Assembly: GCA_021018995.1 (NCBI GenBank)
Contig: CM037587.1
Coordinates: forward strand, 6,512,866-6,576,865
Reading direction: 5' to 3'
DNA: 64,000 bases
From: Chloranthus sessilifolius
Taxonomy: Eukaryota; Streptophyta; Magnoliopsida; Chloranthales; Chloranthaceae
The first letter of the stretch is position 1, and each line of letters begins with the position of its first letter. This document shows positions 10,444 to 21,857 of this stretch, in pieces. The notes beneath the pieces were generated by a model. The model was not told the DNA's origin and ran no database searches. It saw only the letters and a list, made by a program, of their open reading frames with translations. A program made the translations under genes and the position numbers.

Positions 10444-11348
10444 GCTATGTATGTTTTGTGCATATGCATTTCAGACTCTGACACTCTATGGGATGCAGAC
10501 ATAGGGATCAAATCTAATGGGGTCCTAGGCCTATGACCATGTACTACCTCAAAAGGACTCATGCCTATGGACCTATTGACAGAATTATTATAGGCAAACT
10601 CAGATGTGGGTAAGATGGTATCCCAGGTCCTAACATGATCACCGACAAGACTACGAAGGAGATTCCCAAGGCTCCTATTGGTGCTTTCGGTTTGGCCATC
10701 CGTTTGAGGGTGGTAAGTTGTTGAGAATTGGAGCAATGTGCCCATCATGTGCCAAAGGGTCTTCCAAAAATAGCTAGTAAATTTAACATCCCTATTAGAC
10801 ACAATGGTTTTGGGCAACCCATGAAGATGCACTACCTCCGCGAAAAATAGTTTAGCAATATGAGATGCATCGGAGGTTTTGGAACAAGGAATGAAGTGGG
10901 CCATTTTGGAAAATCGGTCCACTACGACATAGATGGAGTCGTGCTTCCTAGGGGTCTTAGGAAGTCCAAGCACGAAATCCATTGAGAGGTCTTGCCACGG
11001 TGTGTGTGGCACGGGTAATGGGGTGTACAAGCCAGTATTTTGTTTAGTCTGTTTTGACACTTGGCAAGTACGACAGTGTTTGACAACCCGAGCGACATCT
11101 CTCATTAGGCTAGGCCAAAAGAACCTATCCTCTACAAGCACAACAGTTTTATTGCGCTCGAAATGTCCGGCCATCTCTCCAGCATGTAACTCCCCAATAA
11201 GAAAGTCACGTAATGAAGTGCGAGGGATGCAAAGGCGATTGCTTTTAAACATGTACCCATCCTGGATGGTGTACACGGAGTGTGCCGGTCGGGTTACTAA
11301 GGAGAGCAGTGTACTCAACCCCAAAATCTGGGCACTCGGGGTACTCAT
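10338..11348 (-). pseudogene. Gypsy A integrase core
   Basis: A 336-codon frame holds the HHCC zinc-binding region (HAGEMAGHFERNKT ... CRTCQVSKQTK) and the DDE core: MDFVLGLPK (first Asp), IVSNRDVKF and [14 protein letters not shown] (Glu). The second catalytic Asp of the usual SDRD is changed to Asn (SNRD), as seen by comparison with gypsy B at the same site. The enzyme would insert element DNA into chromosomes. The reading overlaps the RNase H frame at its start. Confidence 0.9.
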
Positions 11349-12221
11349 CTTTTAACTTTTCAAACCCGACGACCTCGGTGCTCATTGTGCGTAAAGCCAC
11401 CACTCGCCGACTAAGTGCATCAGCAGCCCTATTTTCAGCATCAGCCTTATGCTTTAACACGAATGTGAACCCTTGAAGGTACTCAACCCACTTTGCGTGT
11501 CTTGGGTTCAACTTTTTCTGTGAAGTTAGAAAGCGTAAGGCTTTATAGTCAGAGAACAACACAAATTCCTGCGGTCTAAGGTAATGTTTCCAGTACCAAA
11601 GAGATCGTACGATTGTATAGAACTCCTTGTCATAGGTGAAATATTTTTGCTTCGCCTCATTAAGTTTTTCACTAAAATAGGCCACAGGGTGACCCTCATG
11701 GCTAAGCAATCCTCCTATGCCTACACTCGATGCGTCGCATGCGACTTCAAAAACTTTGGAAAAGTCCGGCAATCACATGACGGGTGCACTACTCATTCGT
11801 TGTTTGATCTCAGCAAAGGCTTTTGTCGTCGCTTTGCCCCATTTAAAGTCCCTCTTTTCATGCAATCTGTAATTGTGGCCATAATGGTGCTAAAGCTTCT
11901 GATGAAGCGGCGATAGAAAGTAGCCAAGCCATGAAAGCTGCGGACATCGTGTATGTTCTTAGGCTCGGGCCACTCCACAATGGCTCTAACCTTTTCGGGG
12001 TCCGCGACCATTCCATCGGGCGAGATAATAAATCCTAAGAAAACAACATAACCTTGCATGAAGGTGCATTTCTTGAGATTTGCAAACAACTTCTCGCCCT
12101 TGAGGGTTTCACAAACCAACCTAAGCTGGGTCAAGTGTTGTTCCTTGTCATGACTATAAATCAAGATGTCATTGAAATAAACAAGGAATTTATCGAGAAA
12201 CGGTCCCAACACTTGGGTCAT
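11245..12221 (-). pseudogene. Gypsy A RT C-terminal half and RNase H
   Basis: Two frames are joined by a shift near 11780. The first (11793-12221) carries the RT active site as YFND at 12168-12179, where YFDD is expected, then VFLGFIISPDG and the thumb. The second (11245-11772) is RNase H with ACDASSVGIGG, YDKEFYTIVRSL and NRAADALSRR. Substitution of the first catalytic Asp predicts an inactive polymerase. Confidence 0.9.
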
Positions 12222-12224
12222 GAG

Positions 12225-13415
12225 TCACATGAAAGTACTCGGGGAGTTAAAAAGCCCAAATGGCATGACCATCCACTCATAAAGACCATCCTTAGTCTTC
12301 AAGGCAGTTTTCCACTCATCACCAGGGCGGATGCAGACTTGATGGTAGCCACTCTTAAGGTCTATCTTTGAAAAGATAGTGGCACCAACCATCATATCGA
12401 GCATGTCATCGAGCCTTGGTATGGGAAACCGATACTTAACCGTAATCTTATTGATTGCACGACTATCCACACATATGCGCCACGTACCATCTTTCTTAGG
12501 AGTGAGTAGGGCAAGTACGACACACGGGCTCAGACTCTCTTGGATGAACCCCTTCTGAAGGAGCTCATTGACTTGCCGAGTCAACTTGGCGTGCTCAACT
12601 GGATTCAACCTATAGTGGGGTAGGTTCGATAAGGTAGATCTGGGAACCAAGTCTATTGCGTGTTGGATATCACGCAGGGGAGGGAGTTCGTTTGGTAAGT
12701 CTTCAGGGAAGACATCTGTAAACTCTTTCAGGATTGACTCAACCTCCTTGGGACACTCGCTCGTCGACTCGGGAGAACTCTCTACGGTGACAACTACGTA
12801 CACCACACTCTCATCTATCGATGCTTTCTCGAACTCAGAAGGGCTCACAATATTAATGGATTTAGAAGATTCGCCCTTCTTTTCGATTGTGTTGGTCGAT
12901 GGTGTTTTGGGAGGTAAAGGGTGTAAAGTGATCTTTTTGCCTTTATGCCTGAACGTGCATATGTTTGATCGACTAGAAAGAGTCACGCCCATGTCATAGA
13001 GCCACTGCCTTCCCAAAATGATATGACCCACATCCATCGGCACCACATCACACCATAAGGTGTCCGAATAAGAACCTAACATAATCGGTACATGACACAT
13101 TTTCGACACAGGAATCGATGAAGAATTGACCCATGCGACCTTATAAGGTCTCGGGTGGGCTTCAGGTGTAAGTCCCAAGCGGCGTATGGCATGAGTTGAT
13201 ATTACGTTAGTGCAACTACCGCTATCTATGATGACCCTACAATTCTTTTCACCAAATCTGGCAAAGGAGTGGAAGATGTTCTCCCTTCGCCAGTCATCCT
13301 TTTCATCCCGTTGAAGCTGTGCAAGGGCACACCTCACAACTAAAGCATGACCAATAGCATCACCCTCCTCATCACTGGGTGTGCTAACCGATTCAAATAC
13401 TTTCTCTTCAACCAC
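12225..13415 (-). pseudogene. Gypsy A protease and RT N-terminal half
   Basis: A 396-codon open frame holds an aspartic protease with IIDSGSCTNVIS (DSG catalytic site, about residue 61) and ILGRQWL flap-end text. The RT starts near residue 230 with [26 protein letters not shown] and the motif A block KIDLKSGYHQVCI. The frame closes at MPFGLFNSPSTFM and a shift of one base leads to the next segment. Protease and RT motif A look intact. Confidence 0.9.
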
Positions 13416-13475
13416 TACCTCATCATCATCCTCCTGTCCCTCAATGAAGAGAGTCCTTTAGGGTTCTTTCGTAGG

Positions 13476-14251
13476 GCATTGAGCGGCAAAGTGTCCCATC
13501 CCATGACATTTATAGCACTTGAGAATTAACCCTTGAGGATTCTCCGACTACACCTTTTCCCTTTTCAAACCTAAAATTGGTAGGGGCGGATTGTGTAGGC
13601 TTGGGAGGAGGATTAAATCGTCCCTCACCGGATCGTTGACCGCTATGTTGTGACTCGGTCCTCTTCACCACCATAGTTTTCAAGTATCGTTCAAGATCTT
13701 GCACAACGACATAACATCTTTCAAGAGTTTCTACGGGGTGAGAAATCAACTCTTTTTGCAAATCAAGTCGCAATTTGGTGTGGAATCTAGAGAGAGTGAT
13801 TTCAGGGTCTTCCGATACTTTTGCCCTCATCATGAACTCTTCGAATTTGGCAATGTAATCGGTCACGGGCATACCACCTTGATGTAAATTTTGCCACTGG
13901 TCGAGGAGGTGTTGGTGGTATGATAAAGGAACATACTTCTCAGTAAGTCGTTCCTTCATGTTGTCCCAACGAGTAATGGGAGGACAATCCGAGTTCACCT
14001 TAATGCGCTCAATATTGAGCCAGAAAAGTCGAGCTTGACCAACCATTACGTTCAAAGTGGGGACACTCATGCTCTTGATGTTGATTTTTCAGCCCACCCA
14101 TCGCTTCCAGTTGGTTGATTCGATCACATAATCTATAATTACCAACTCCTAGTGATGCTTGGGCTTGCTCAATGGTACTCAGACGTGCACTAATCGCACC
14201 CAACTCTTCTCGCATACCGTTAAGGGCATTGAGAATCGCACTCGAGTCCAT
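13476..14251 (-). pseudogene. Gypsy A gag with zinc knuckle
   Basis: Translation begins near MDSSAILNALNGM at 14251 and has a coiled-coil-like N-terminus. Compared with gypsy B about 210 bp are missing after HFERNG, which shifts the frame. The capsid part continues at 13510-14070 (ARLFWLNIERIKV, YVPLSYHQH, RFHTKLRLDLQKELI). A complete CCHC knuckle, CYKCHGMGHFAAQC, lies at 13476-13517. Gag would package element RNA. The deletion makes this copy defective. Confidence 0.88.
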
Positions 14252-14360
14252 GGTGATCACAAGGTCTATTAGGGTTCTAATATGGAATGCAATATAGACT
14301 CACAAAAACAATGCAATAAAATAAATATGACAAACAAAGATGCCCTAACCTAGAAAACCT

Positions 14361-14375
14361 AGGGCTTTGATACCA
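14361..14375 (-). other. Gypsy A primer-binding site (initiator tRNA-Met)
   Basis: Minus-strand TGGTATCAAAGCCCT lies five bases from the 5' LTR end. It matches the 3' end complement of plant initiator Met tRNA (TGGTATCAGAGC) with one change. The same site is used by gypsy B and, in canonical form, by the copia element. Confidence 0.88.
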
Positions 14376-14379
14376 AAAC

Positions 14380-15324
14380 TGACACGGGACGATAACCCTA
14401 AAATGCGTGATTATGATTTTATGCGATTTTGCCGAAATTAAATAAAATTAAATCAAGCTTAATCTTAAAACTATCTTAAATACCTTAGGGTTCAGAGAAT
14501 TCAGGTTGGTAGATCACGCGAGATCCAGTTAAGGTCCAGTCTGACGCTCAAGTCTATTAGATTTGACGTGAGATCGGCCTAGAGATAGAACTCTAGCTTT
14601 TTCCAGGCTTGGGCGTTTGTCTTCGATCCGATGTAGATTTGCAGGCTCTAACTAAGGCTTTGGAAATAGGTGTATGGTTTGAAATTGGCTTATGGTTTGA
14701 TTTATGGCTTAAAAAGGGGTTTTGGGCTCTGTTTGATTTAAGGTTCAAAAGGGGTTTAGGATTTTGGGATCAAAATCAATAGATTGAGATTTAGAAATTT
14801 AAATCAACACAGAGAAAGGTTAAGAAAATAGCGATAGATAATAGAGAAGATAACAAAGATTGCTTTTGGGAATCACTCCCTTGGCCTCACACCAAACCCA
14901 TCTCAAACAAAGAATAGTCAAGCATAAAAGCATTCAAAATATTCAATAACTAATTAAAAAGTCTTTACAAGCCTCAATGTATAGGCCATCAATAATTAAA
15001 TTCGAAATAAAGAGTCCTAATACTAAATAAACACTAAAAAGGAAAGTTTTCGCAACAAAAAACTCAAAATTAGAAGTCCCGTCACGACGTCCATGGACGT
15101 CCGTAGTGCCCCACGGACGTCCGTGACCTACGGGCAATGAGGGGGCAAAATCACGGACGTCCGTCATTGTTCATTATGGACGTCCATCACTATTCACGGA
15201 CGTCCGTCACTATTCATCGTGAATAGTAAATTTTATTTATTAATTATTATTATTATTTTTTTTCTGAAGTCGAAATTTTGTTGCTGTTCAACTTCAATGC
15301 TCTCGATCTTGACGTTCCCCGTCA
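14380..15324 (-). repeat. Gypsy A 5' LTR
   Basis: 945 bp, pairing with 8789-9714. The element-strand start is TGACGGGGAACG and the end is GTGTCA. The ACGGACGTCCGT-type palindromes are at about 15085-15215. A small length difference from the 3' LTR and scattered substitutions indicate some age. Confidence 0.93.
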
Positions 15325-15329
15325 CGTTT

Positions 15330-17043
15330 GGCTTCGCATCTTCGTTTACCGATTCATGCGTGGTCACCGGAGGTGTTCCAACGGATCGTCGACCGATGCA
15401 GTCGGTTCATTCTCGTTGATTGGCGCACGGTGGACCTCTAGGACACGGACCACGCTAGGATCCTCGTCGACATCGATTCGCTGGCCAGCATTCCCAGATT
15501 CTGCGATATCAAGATCGGTGGCCAGAGTTACCAACTCCTCGTAGAGGTGGCGTGGCTGGAGAGGGTCCTCGTCCCGCATCACGCCAGTGAAGTGGTCGAG
15601 GGGCCCTAGTGCACCAACGTCGACATCGGCGGTGCTCCTCCAGAAGTAGTTCATACTCTCTTCAATCCAATCGGAAGGGGAGTGGTTAAGACTGCTTAGA
15701 TGTTGGCGCGAGATGCGGAGAGGCCCGCGGTCACGCATGCGACGTACGGGCTGGTCCCATTCAGACCACCGGCCATGCCGGTGATGGATGTTGCCTCCCC
15801 TTGGGCGCTGGGGGTTCATGATCGGATATCGGTTGACGTGGACACAACTGGAGGTAAATGTCTGACCGTTCTTGCTACGGAGGAAGAAGAGGATGGGGAG
15901 AGGCTCTCGGCTGACGACTAGACCTCGGTCGGAGATGATAACAGAACCCTAGTTCTTCCGGCTCTGGCGAATTGCTTGCTTCCGGGGGATCCTATGGTTG
16001 ATTTACTACCGTACCTTCCATCTGACGACGTGCGACTCTAGTCTCAGGGAGGGGGACAACCGTTGCAGATGATAGGGTCCACTGACGGTTGCGGTTGCTG
16101 GGATCCAATGGAGATGGAGGCAGAGAACTTGCCGTCTTTGGGAGGAACTAGAGGTGTTTTTCAGAGGTTCAAAGTCTATACCTGCAAGAGGAAAGATTTA
16201 TATGCTGCCCAAAAGCCGTGGAAGAGTGGATGGCCGACACGTATGTGGCCTCGTGGGTCGCGCCCAGACAGGATGGCGACACGTCGTCCCCTAGAAGCTT
16301 CCGGGGCAAGGTACCCGACTGGCTCTTTACCTTCTACCAAACGTAGGGCGGATTTAAAGCTGCATATCGGGTTGGGGGAGGAGAGTATCCTATGGTCGAC
16401 ACGTGGAGGGTGGTCGGTCAAGGACACCACGTGGCGTCTGACGACTGCGGTAGTCTTTAGCCCTGGGGGACATGGACTTTAGTTTACTCGGGTCGATCTG
16501 ATGGACCCACTTCAATTCGGTTGTGGGCTGGCCCGACTTTAAAAATTATGGGTAGAAGGAAGCAAAGCAAGCATACTACCCAAGGAAAACATAAGGATAG
16601 AAGGGCCCTTTATTCTTCAGTTATCGGGAACCAGGCGATGGTTTTTGACCTCTCCACAGACTTAGCCGCCTCACCCCTTCCGGTAGAGCTGGGTATGGAG
16701 CTGGATGATGACCACCAAATTTTGTCTCTCCTGGAGGAGCAGCCTCCCATGTCGGATTCTGACGTTCTCCTCGTCCCCCTGGCATGAGATCTGGAACTGG
16801 AAGTTTCTTTGGGTTTGTCTCAACGACTTGATGAGATGGACAACTCGGTGGAAATTGATCGCCTTATCAGGATTGGACACCAGCTAGGGATGACGTTTAA
16901 AGGCCCTGAGGAGGCACTGCGAGAGATGTTCCGTTCAGTTGTGGTGGCTCGCAGTGATGGTAGGAAAAAATGAAGGTCGGGTGCTCGAAAACTTGCGTGA
17001 TTGGAGTGGGGTATGACGGATGGTAGGGGGATGGGGGTCGACT
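15330..17043 (+). pseudogene. LINE B ORF1, C-terminal half
   Basis: Reading resumes directly after gypsy A with the DUF4283 block RIF/GLPIHAW-like text, then DTDHARILVDIDSLASIP and GGQSYQLLVEV. A long variable region follows, broken by stops. It closes with the conserved tail VEIDRLIRIGHQLGMTFKG near 16849-16905 and EWGMTDGRG near 17005-17035, also found at the end of LINE C ORF1. The stop at about 17043 lies 48 bp before ORF2. ORF1 proteins of L1 elements bind element RNA as chaperones. Confidence 0.72.
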
Positions 17044-17090
17044 GATCCCCATCTGCTGTTTTTCGGGGTGGGTGATCTTTTGTTGCTATT

Positions 17091-17690
17091 ATGAAGATGT
17101 TGTCATGGAATGTGCGGGGCATTTGCGACAGGGCTAAGTGTGCTAGAGTCAAGAGATTTATCCGATCGATTCAGCTGGCGGTAATCACACTTCAAGAGAC
17201 TAAATGGGGCTCATGTGACCATCGCAAAGTCGCTTTAGTACTTTCAGGAAAGGACTGGGAGTTGACTAGAGTTGATTCAGCAGGAGCTTCGGGAGGCATC
17301 CTGGTGGCGTGGAGGCCGTACTTGTTCGAGAAGATTGAGGAAGAGATGGGGATTTTTTCGGCTTTGGTGGTTCTCCGGAATAGAGATTACGGGAAACAAT
17401 GGACCTTCGCGGGCATTTATGGGCCGTCGGACAACTCGCTCCGAGGGGATTTCTGGGAGGAATTGGATGCGATGACTGCCAGGTGGGAGTACCCAATCTG
17501 CCTAGGAGGCGACTTCAACAGGCGACTTCAACGCAATAATATGGGGGTATGAAAAACAAGGGGGACCTCCAGATGTGGCGGTGATGACGAATTTCAATTC
17601 TTGGATTTCTGACTGGGCGATGGAGGATGTCCCGTTAACCGACTCTCGCTTCACCTAGTCTAATCTCCAAGACCTTCCCTCTCTCAGCCG
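17091..17690 (+). pseudogene. LINE B ORF2, endonuclease
   Basis: ATG 17091 opens MKMLSWNVRGICD, the usual L1 endonuclease start. ITLQETKWG, GGILVAWRP, WTFAGIYGPSD and the active-site block LGGDFN follow. A 13-bp tandem duplication (AGGCGACTTCAAC twice, 17509-17534) inside the GGDFNAI block shifts the frame, and the reading continues at +1. Only this lesion and a TAG in the later SRFTW block disrupt the domain. Confidence 0.9.
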
Positions 17691-17691
17691 G

Positions 17692-19613
17692 TTGGACCGA
17701 TTTATATGCAACGCAGAGTGGATGGAAATGTTCCCGCCAGTCAGACTGGAATGCTTAGCAAGGGCTTCTTCCGACCATTGGCCGGTACTGCTGACTTGTG
17801 ATGCGAGGGGGAAAGGGTCGAGTCCGTTTCGGTTCGAAAACATGTGGCTGTTGGATGACCGGTTCTGCGCGGCGGTACCAGAGTTGTGGAGAGAACTTAA
17901 TCCTAGGGGAACAACAGTTTATAGATTCATTTCAAAGCTGAACAGGATCAAAAAAAGAACAATTGAATGGAATAGAGAGGTGCTCGGAAATCTGCAAACC
18001 AATAAAGATGCGATTCTGTTGCGGCTGAGGGAGCTTGACGATTTGGAGGAATCTAGGGCGCTGTCTGTCAATGAGCGCGAAGAACGTGATCAGAACAAAC
18101 AACAATTCAATTCTATCGCTAAAGCTGAAGAGGTTGCTTGGAACCAAAAGGCGAAGGTGCGGTGGCTGAAAGAGGGTGACCTGAATACCAAATATTTTCA
18201 TGCCATTGCCAATGCGAGGAATAAAAGGAACTATTTGGGGTCCGTGACTGTGGAGGGGGTGACGGCGGTCGGTTATGACCAGATTCGTGACCAGGTGGTT
18301 CGATTCTACTCGAAGCTCTATGAGGACGAAGGACTTGTGAGGCCCAAGTTGGACAGGGTACCATTTAACTTGCTCGCTGTTGAAGATAGGGATAACATCG
18401 AAAGGCCGTTCCAAGCAGAGGAGGTGTGGAATGCCATTAAGAAAGGGGGAAGGAACAAATCGCCGGGACCAGATGGGTTTACTTTCGAATGCTTCAGAGT
18501 ATTCTGGTCGACACTCAATGCTGAACTGATGGAAATTTTCCATGAGTTTCACAACACTGTTTTTATTAGGCGTAGTCTTAACTTGACATTCATAACGCTC
18601 ATTCCTAAGAAAGACGGGGCGCAGGAGCTCACTGATTTCCGCCCAATTTGTCTCATTAACTTCCTCTATAAGATCCTAGCGAAGGTGCTAGCTAACAGGT
18701 TAAGCCCCATAATGGAGAAGCTGATCTCTGACTTGCAAGGGGCATTCGTCAAAAGGAGACAGCTCGTGGACTAGGTCGCAGTGGCCCACGAGATTATCCA
18801 TTCTGCGCATTCCGACCGAGTTTCGGCGGCGCTTTGGAAGGTCGATATGGAAAACGCGTATGACCGCATTAGCTGGTCTTGCCTTGATTACATGCTAAGT
18901 AGGTTGGGTTTCGGAGTAAATGGAGGAACTGGATGCGGGGGTGCTACTCTACCCCTTGGTTTTCGGTGCTGGTTAATGGTTCTCCGGCGGGGTATTTCAA
19001 AAGCTCGCAAGGCATTCGTCAGGGAGACCCACTCTCCCCCTTCCTCTACAACTTGATGGGGGAAGCCCTTGCGGTGCTTATTGCTTGTGCGAAATTTCTG
19101 AATCTAATCGTGGAGATTAGAGTGGGAGCCCACGACCGAACCATCGCGATTCTACAGTATGCTGATGACACGATCCTTTTTAGTAAAGCCAGAGTGGAGG
19201 AGTTCAAGAACCTGGCGGATGTGCTATCCATGTTTGAGGCAGTTTCGGGGCAGTGCATTGACCTCCACAAATCCAAAATAACGGGAATCAGGATTGATAA
19301 TACTATCGTATGGGAACTGGCGCACACAGTTCATTGCGGCAGCCAAGATCTGTCTATCAAATATCTGGGTCTACCTTTGGGATTGCGGAAGCCAGCTGCT
19401 AGCTCTTGGGAGCTGGTGATTCAACGATTTCAGCAGAGGTTATCTACGTGGAGTGGCAAATTTCTCAGCAGTGGTGGCCGACTCATTCTGCTTAAGGCGG
19501 TGCTGTCAAGCCTTCCGATCTTCTACATGTCGATGTTTAGGTGCCCAGCTGGTGTCTTACTTCGGATCGAGCAAATCCAACACAATTTCCTATGGGAAGG
19601 TTCGGGATTGTAG
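17692..19613 (+). pseudogene. LINE B ORF2, reverse transcriptase
   Basis: A 360-codon frame covers the endonuclease end (SRLDRFICN, SSDHWPVLL) and the RT N-terminus (VRWLKEGDLNTKYFH, KSPGPDGFTFECF, FITLIPKK, FRPICLINFLYKI). A TAG at 18772-18774 replaces the Gln of the usual GRQLVDQVA block. RT continues from 18781 (WKVDMENAYDRISW), shifts frame near 18930, and reaches SQGIRQGDPLSPFL and an intact YADD at 19158-19169. Few lesions suggest a relatively recent element, but the ORF is not functional. Confidence 0.92.
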
Positions 19614-19655
19614 AGAAAATACCATCTTGTCAACTGGGACACGTGTAAACTACCG

Positions 19656-20516
19656 TTGAAATGTGGAGGACTGGGAATCCGTAGTGCGAAGTGGGCCAAC
19701 GTGGCACTGCTTGGCAAATGGTTCTGGCGTGCTGGAAGTGCTGATGAAGCGGACAGTTTATGGCGAAAGGTACTACTGGAGAAATATGGCCCGTCTGATT
19801 ACAACTGGGGAGTTAATACCGCAGTTAATAGGGGTACTTCTAACTGGTGGAAAAATATTTGCAGCACGTGGATGCACTTCTCTAGAGGGATTCGTTTTAG
19901 CTGGAGTTGTGGCACCCGAATAATGTTTTTAGAGGACAATTGGGTAGAGGAGGGGAAGCTTTGTCCGAATTTTCAATGTATCTACTCTACAGCTCGGAAT
20001 CCCTCGGGACGGATAATTGATTTTCTCTCGGATTCCAATAGAGCTAGAGTGTGGGAAGTGGTCACCCGGCGAAATCTGCTGACTAACGAAGAAGAAGAGT
20101 TTGCTAGACTCCTACAGTTGTTGTACAAGTTGACCCCGAATGCAGAGAATCTAGACCAGCGGAGATGGGGTCTGAATAAGAATGACATGTTCAGTGTGAA
20201 GACATACTACTGGATGCTGGCCCGTCGGCCGCTCATCAAATTCCAAGGTGCTAGGCTGTGGAAGACGAAAATCCCGTCTAAAATTAAGTTCTTTGCCTGT
20301 CCCTATTTAAAGAGAGTGCTCACGATGGATGTGCTCATTCGTAGGGTAAAGAACATCACCAATCGTTGCGTCATGTGTTCTAGGGAAGAGGAATCGGCGG
20401 CGCATTTATTCATCTATTGTGAGGTCGCTTTCGAAATTTGGGGTATAGTTTTAAATCTATTCCAGATGAAATGGGCCATGACTGCTATGCCTTATGACCT
20501 GTACCTTGGTCTGTGA
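19656..20516 (+). pseudogene. LINE B ORF2, C-terminal zf-RVT domain
   Basis: A 286-codon frame after a stop at 19611-19613. It includes GGLGIRSAKWANVALLGKW at the start and the zf-RVT region near residues 205-265 (KFFACPYLKRVLTMDVLIRR, CVMCSREEESAAHLFIYC), with CxxC and HxxxxC zinc ligands. An in-frame TGA ends it, and the usual last block (WKDRNLRIFEEKKKP) is readable in another frame up to about 20690. This domain is the standard tail of plant L1 ORF2. Confidence 0.88.
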
Positions 20517-20907
20517 TCGACATGGACAACAGGATTAGGAACAATTGGATAGTATCTTTCTTCGCTGTAATCTAGAGTATCTGGAAAGACAGAAACTTGC
20601 GGATTTTTGAAGAGAAGAAGAAACCTGTGGGCTGTATCGTAAAAGCGGCCAAGGACCTAGTCACTCTATGGCTATCAACAGGAGTTGACTTGTGTTCGGA
20701 ACCTTGGGAACCGGGGTAACCTCATTGTGCGATCCTGTGATTGTGGCGAGGGGGTGTGTTTTGTTTTACCGTTTCTATTGTGTTCTCTTTTCTTGATTGG
20801 CTTCGTGGCCCAACTGTTTTGGCCGTTCCATTGTATTGTTGTTTCCAGCATCTTGCTGGCTTTTCAATATATATACGTTTTTACCGATCAGAAAAAAAAA
20901 AACAAAA

Positions 20908-20923
20908 CAAGACTATCATTCAT
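20908..20923. repeat. Right target-site duplication of LINE B
   Basis: Exact copy of 7905-7920, directly after the A-rich tail. Confidence 0.95.
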
Positions 20924-21026
20924 AAAATTATGAAACCCTCAATATGGGGTGTTTTGATTTAAGTAAATCTTGTAAATTAAACTTAGGACATTCATTTAAT
21001 TATATTGGGATTATATTCAATCCTTT

Positions 21027-21745
21027 TTGAATGCATTTTATTACATGAACCCTAAGCAAAAATATTCTTGGTTCATTAAAATGTGTCTTGATATCTTTCA
21101 AGTAGGCATACCAAATTGGTTTTATAAATGGTGGACTCAATTTGGTCCAACCTCACAAATTTTACCCAACTCTATAACACCTCTATTCAAACAATACGAA
21201 GGTGTTGAACCTCAATTCAAGGGTAAAACTCCCTATCATTCTGAATTGTCTCTTTATTTCTTTATTGAATTCGGAATTTCTTGGATCTGTATTGAAACAT
21301 TCAAATTTCCATTGCTACTCTTATTCCTCTTCTTCAACGAACTTATTCGTTGGTGGGATAATTTCCCTGATTTGGATAACAAAATCCAAGAAATTTCTTC
21401 TACTATTACTCCATATGCTAAACAAGCAAAGCAAACTTCACCCCTATCCTCTTTGGAAACTAATCCTTTTGAGTTCTTCAAAGAAATGTTTCGCAAATAA
21501 TTCCCTGCTTTATCTGAAGACCAATTAACTCTTAAATGTTTGGACTCCATGAAATCCAGTTTTTACAATCCTTCGGTCAACCATCTCTCTCCGAAGATGA
21601 ATTTATGACTTCTGACCACAGTTCACCAAAACAAACTAATCCTTTTAATGTCCTTACCAGTTCCCAACCTGATGATTCAGATCCTTATCTAGGAGATTAT
21701 TGGGATGCAATTATTCACCAAGTTAATGGGAAAAAGAAATCGTAA
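21027..21745 (+). pseudogene. Pararetrovirus ORF2, C-terminal part (unknown function)
   Basis: Open from 21027 to a TAA at 21498-21500, then readable on (SEDQLTLKCLDSMK) and, shifted, to the ending DYWDAIIHQVNGKKKS at about 21692-21742. Features are an aromatic block, IPNWFYKWWTQFGPTSQIL, and a hydrophobic stretch, FPLLLLFLFF. The minus-strand copy at 39471-40024 encodes the same protein, so it is a real conserved ORF. I do not recognise a domain. It follows RNase H and precedes the promoter, so it is the last viral cistron. Confidence 0.68.
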
Positions 21746-21857
21746 GTTCGATAAAATTGGAGCATTGTATGGAATCATAGTGGAGCCTACCATTATTCGG
21801 ATATTTCTTTTCATCCGCCAGCAAAGCATCTCAATTATATTCGCTAGCCGCAATCCA

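Larger units (their letters stand above)
8789..15324 (-). mobile_element. Gypsy A, chromovirus-type Ty3/gypsy element
   Basis: Complete in structure. Minus-strand order: 5' LTR 14380-15324, initiator-Met PBS 14361-14375, gag, protease, RT, RNase H, integrase, chromodomain, polypurine tract 9715-9727, 3' LTR 8789-9714. Total 6536 bp with a perfect 5-bp duplication. A chromodomain after the integrase places it among plant chromoviruses. Gag has a deletion, and the RT and integrase each lack a catalytic Asp, so it cannot move by itself. Confidence 0.95.
7921..20907 (+). mobile_element. LINE B, L1-type retrotransposon with ORF1 and ORF2
   Basis: Flanked by the 16-bp duplication and ended by an A-rich tail at 20891-20907. 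Without the nested gypsy A (8789-15324) it is about 6.4 kb. It carries ORF1 (DUF4283-type), about 50 bp of spacer and a long ORF2 (endonuclease, RT, zf-RVT). The catalytic motifs are still readable, so it is the youngest LINE here. The first 300 bp (7921-8224) have no recognisable coding and are probably 5' leader. Confidence 0.9.

Noticed and set aside
15364..15819. 151-codon minus-strand ORF
   Set aside because: It is antisense to the LINE B ORF1 DUF4283 half and has no recognisable domain.
17932..18552. 206-codon minus-strand ORF
   Set aside because: It is antisense to the LINE B reverse transcriptase, whose plus-strand motifs are unambiguous.
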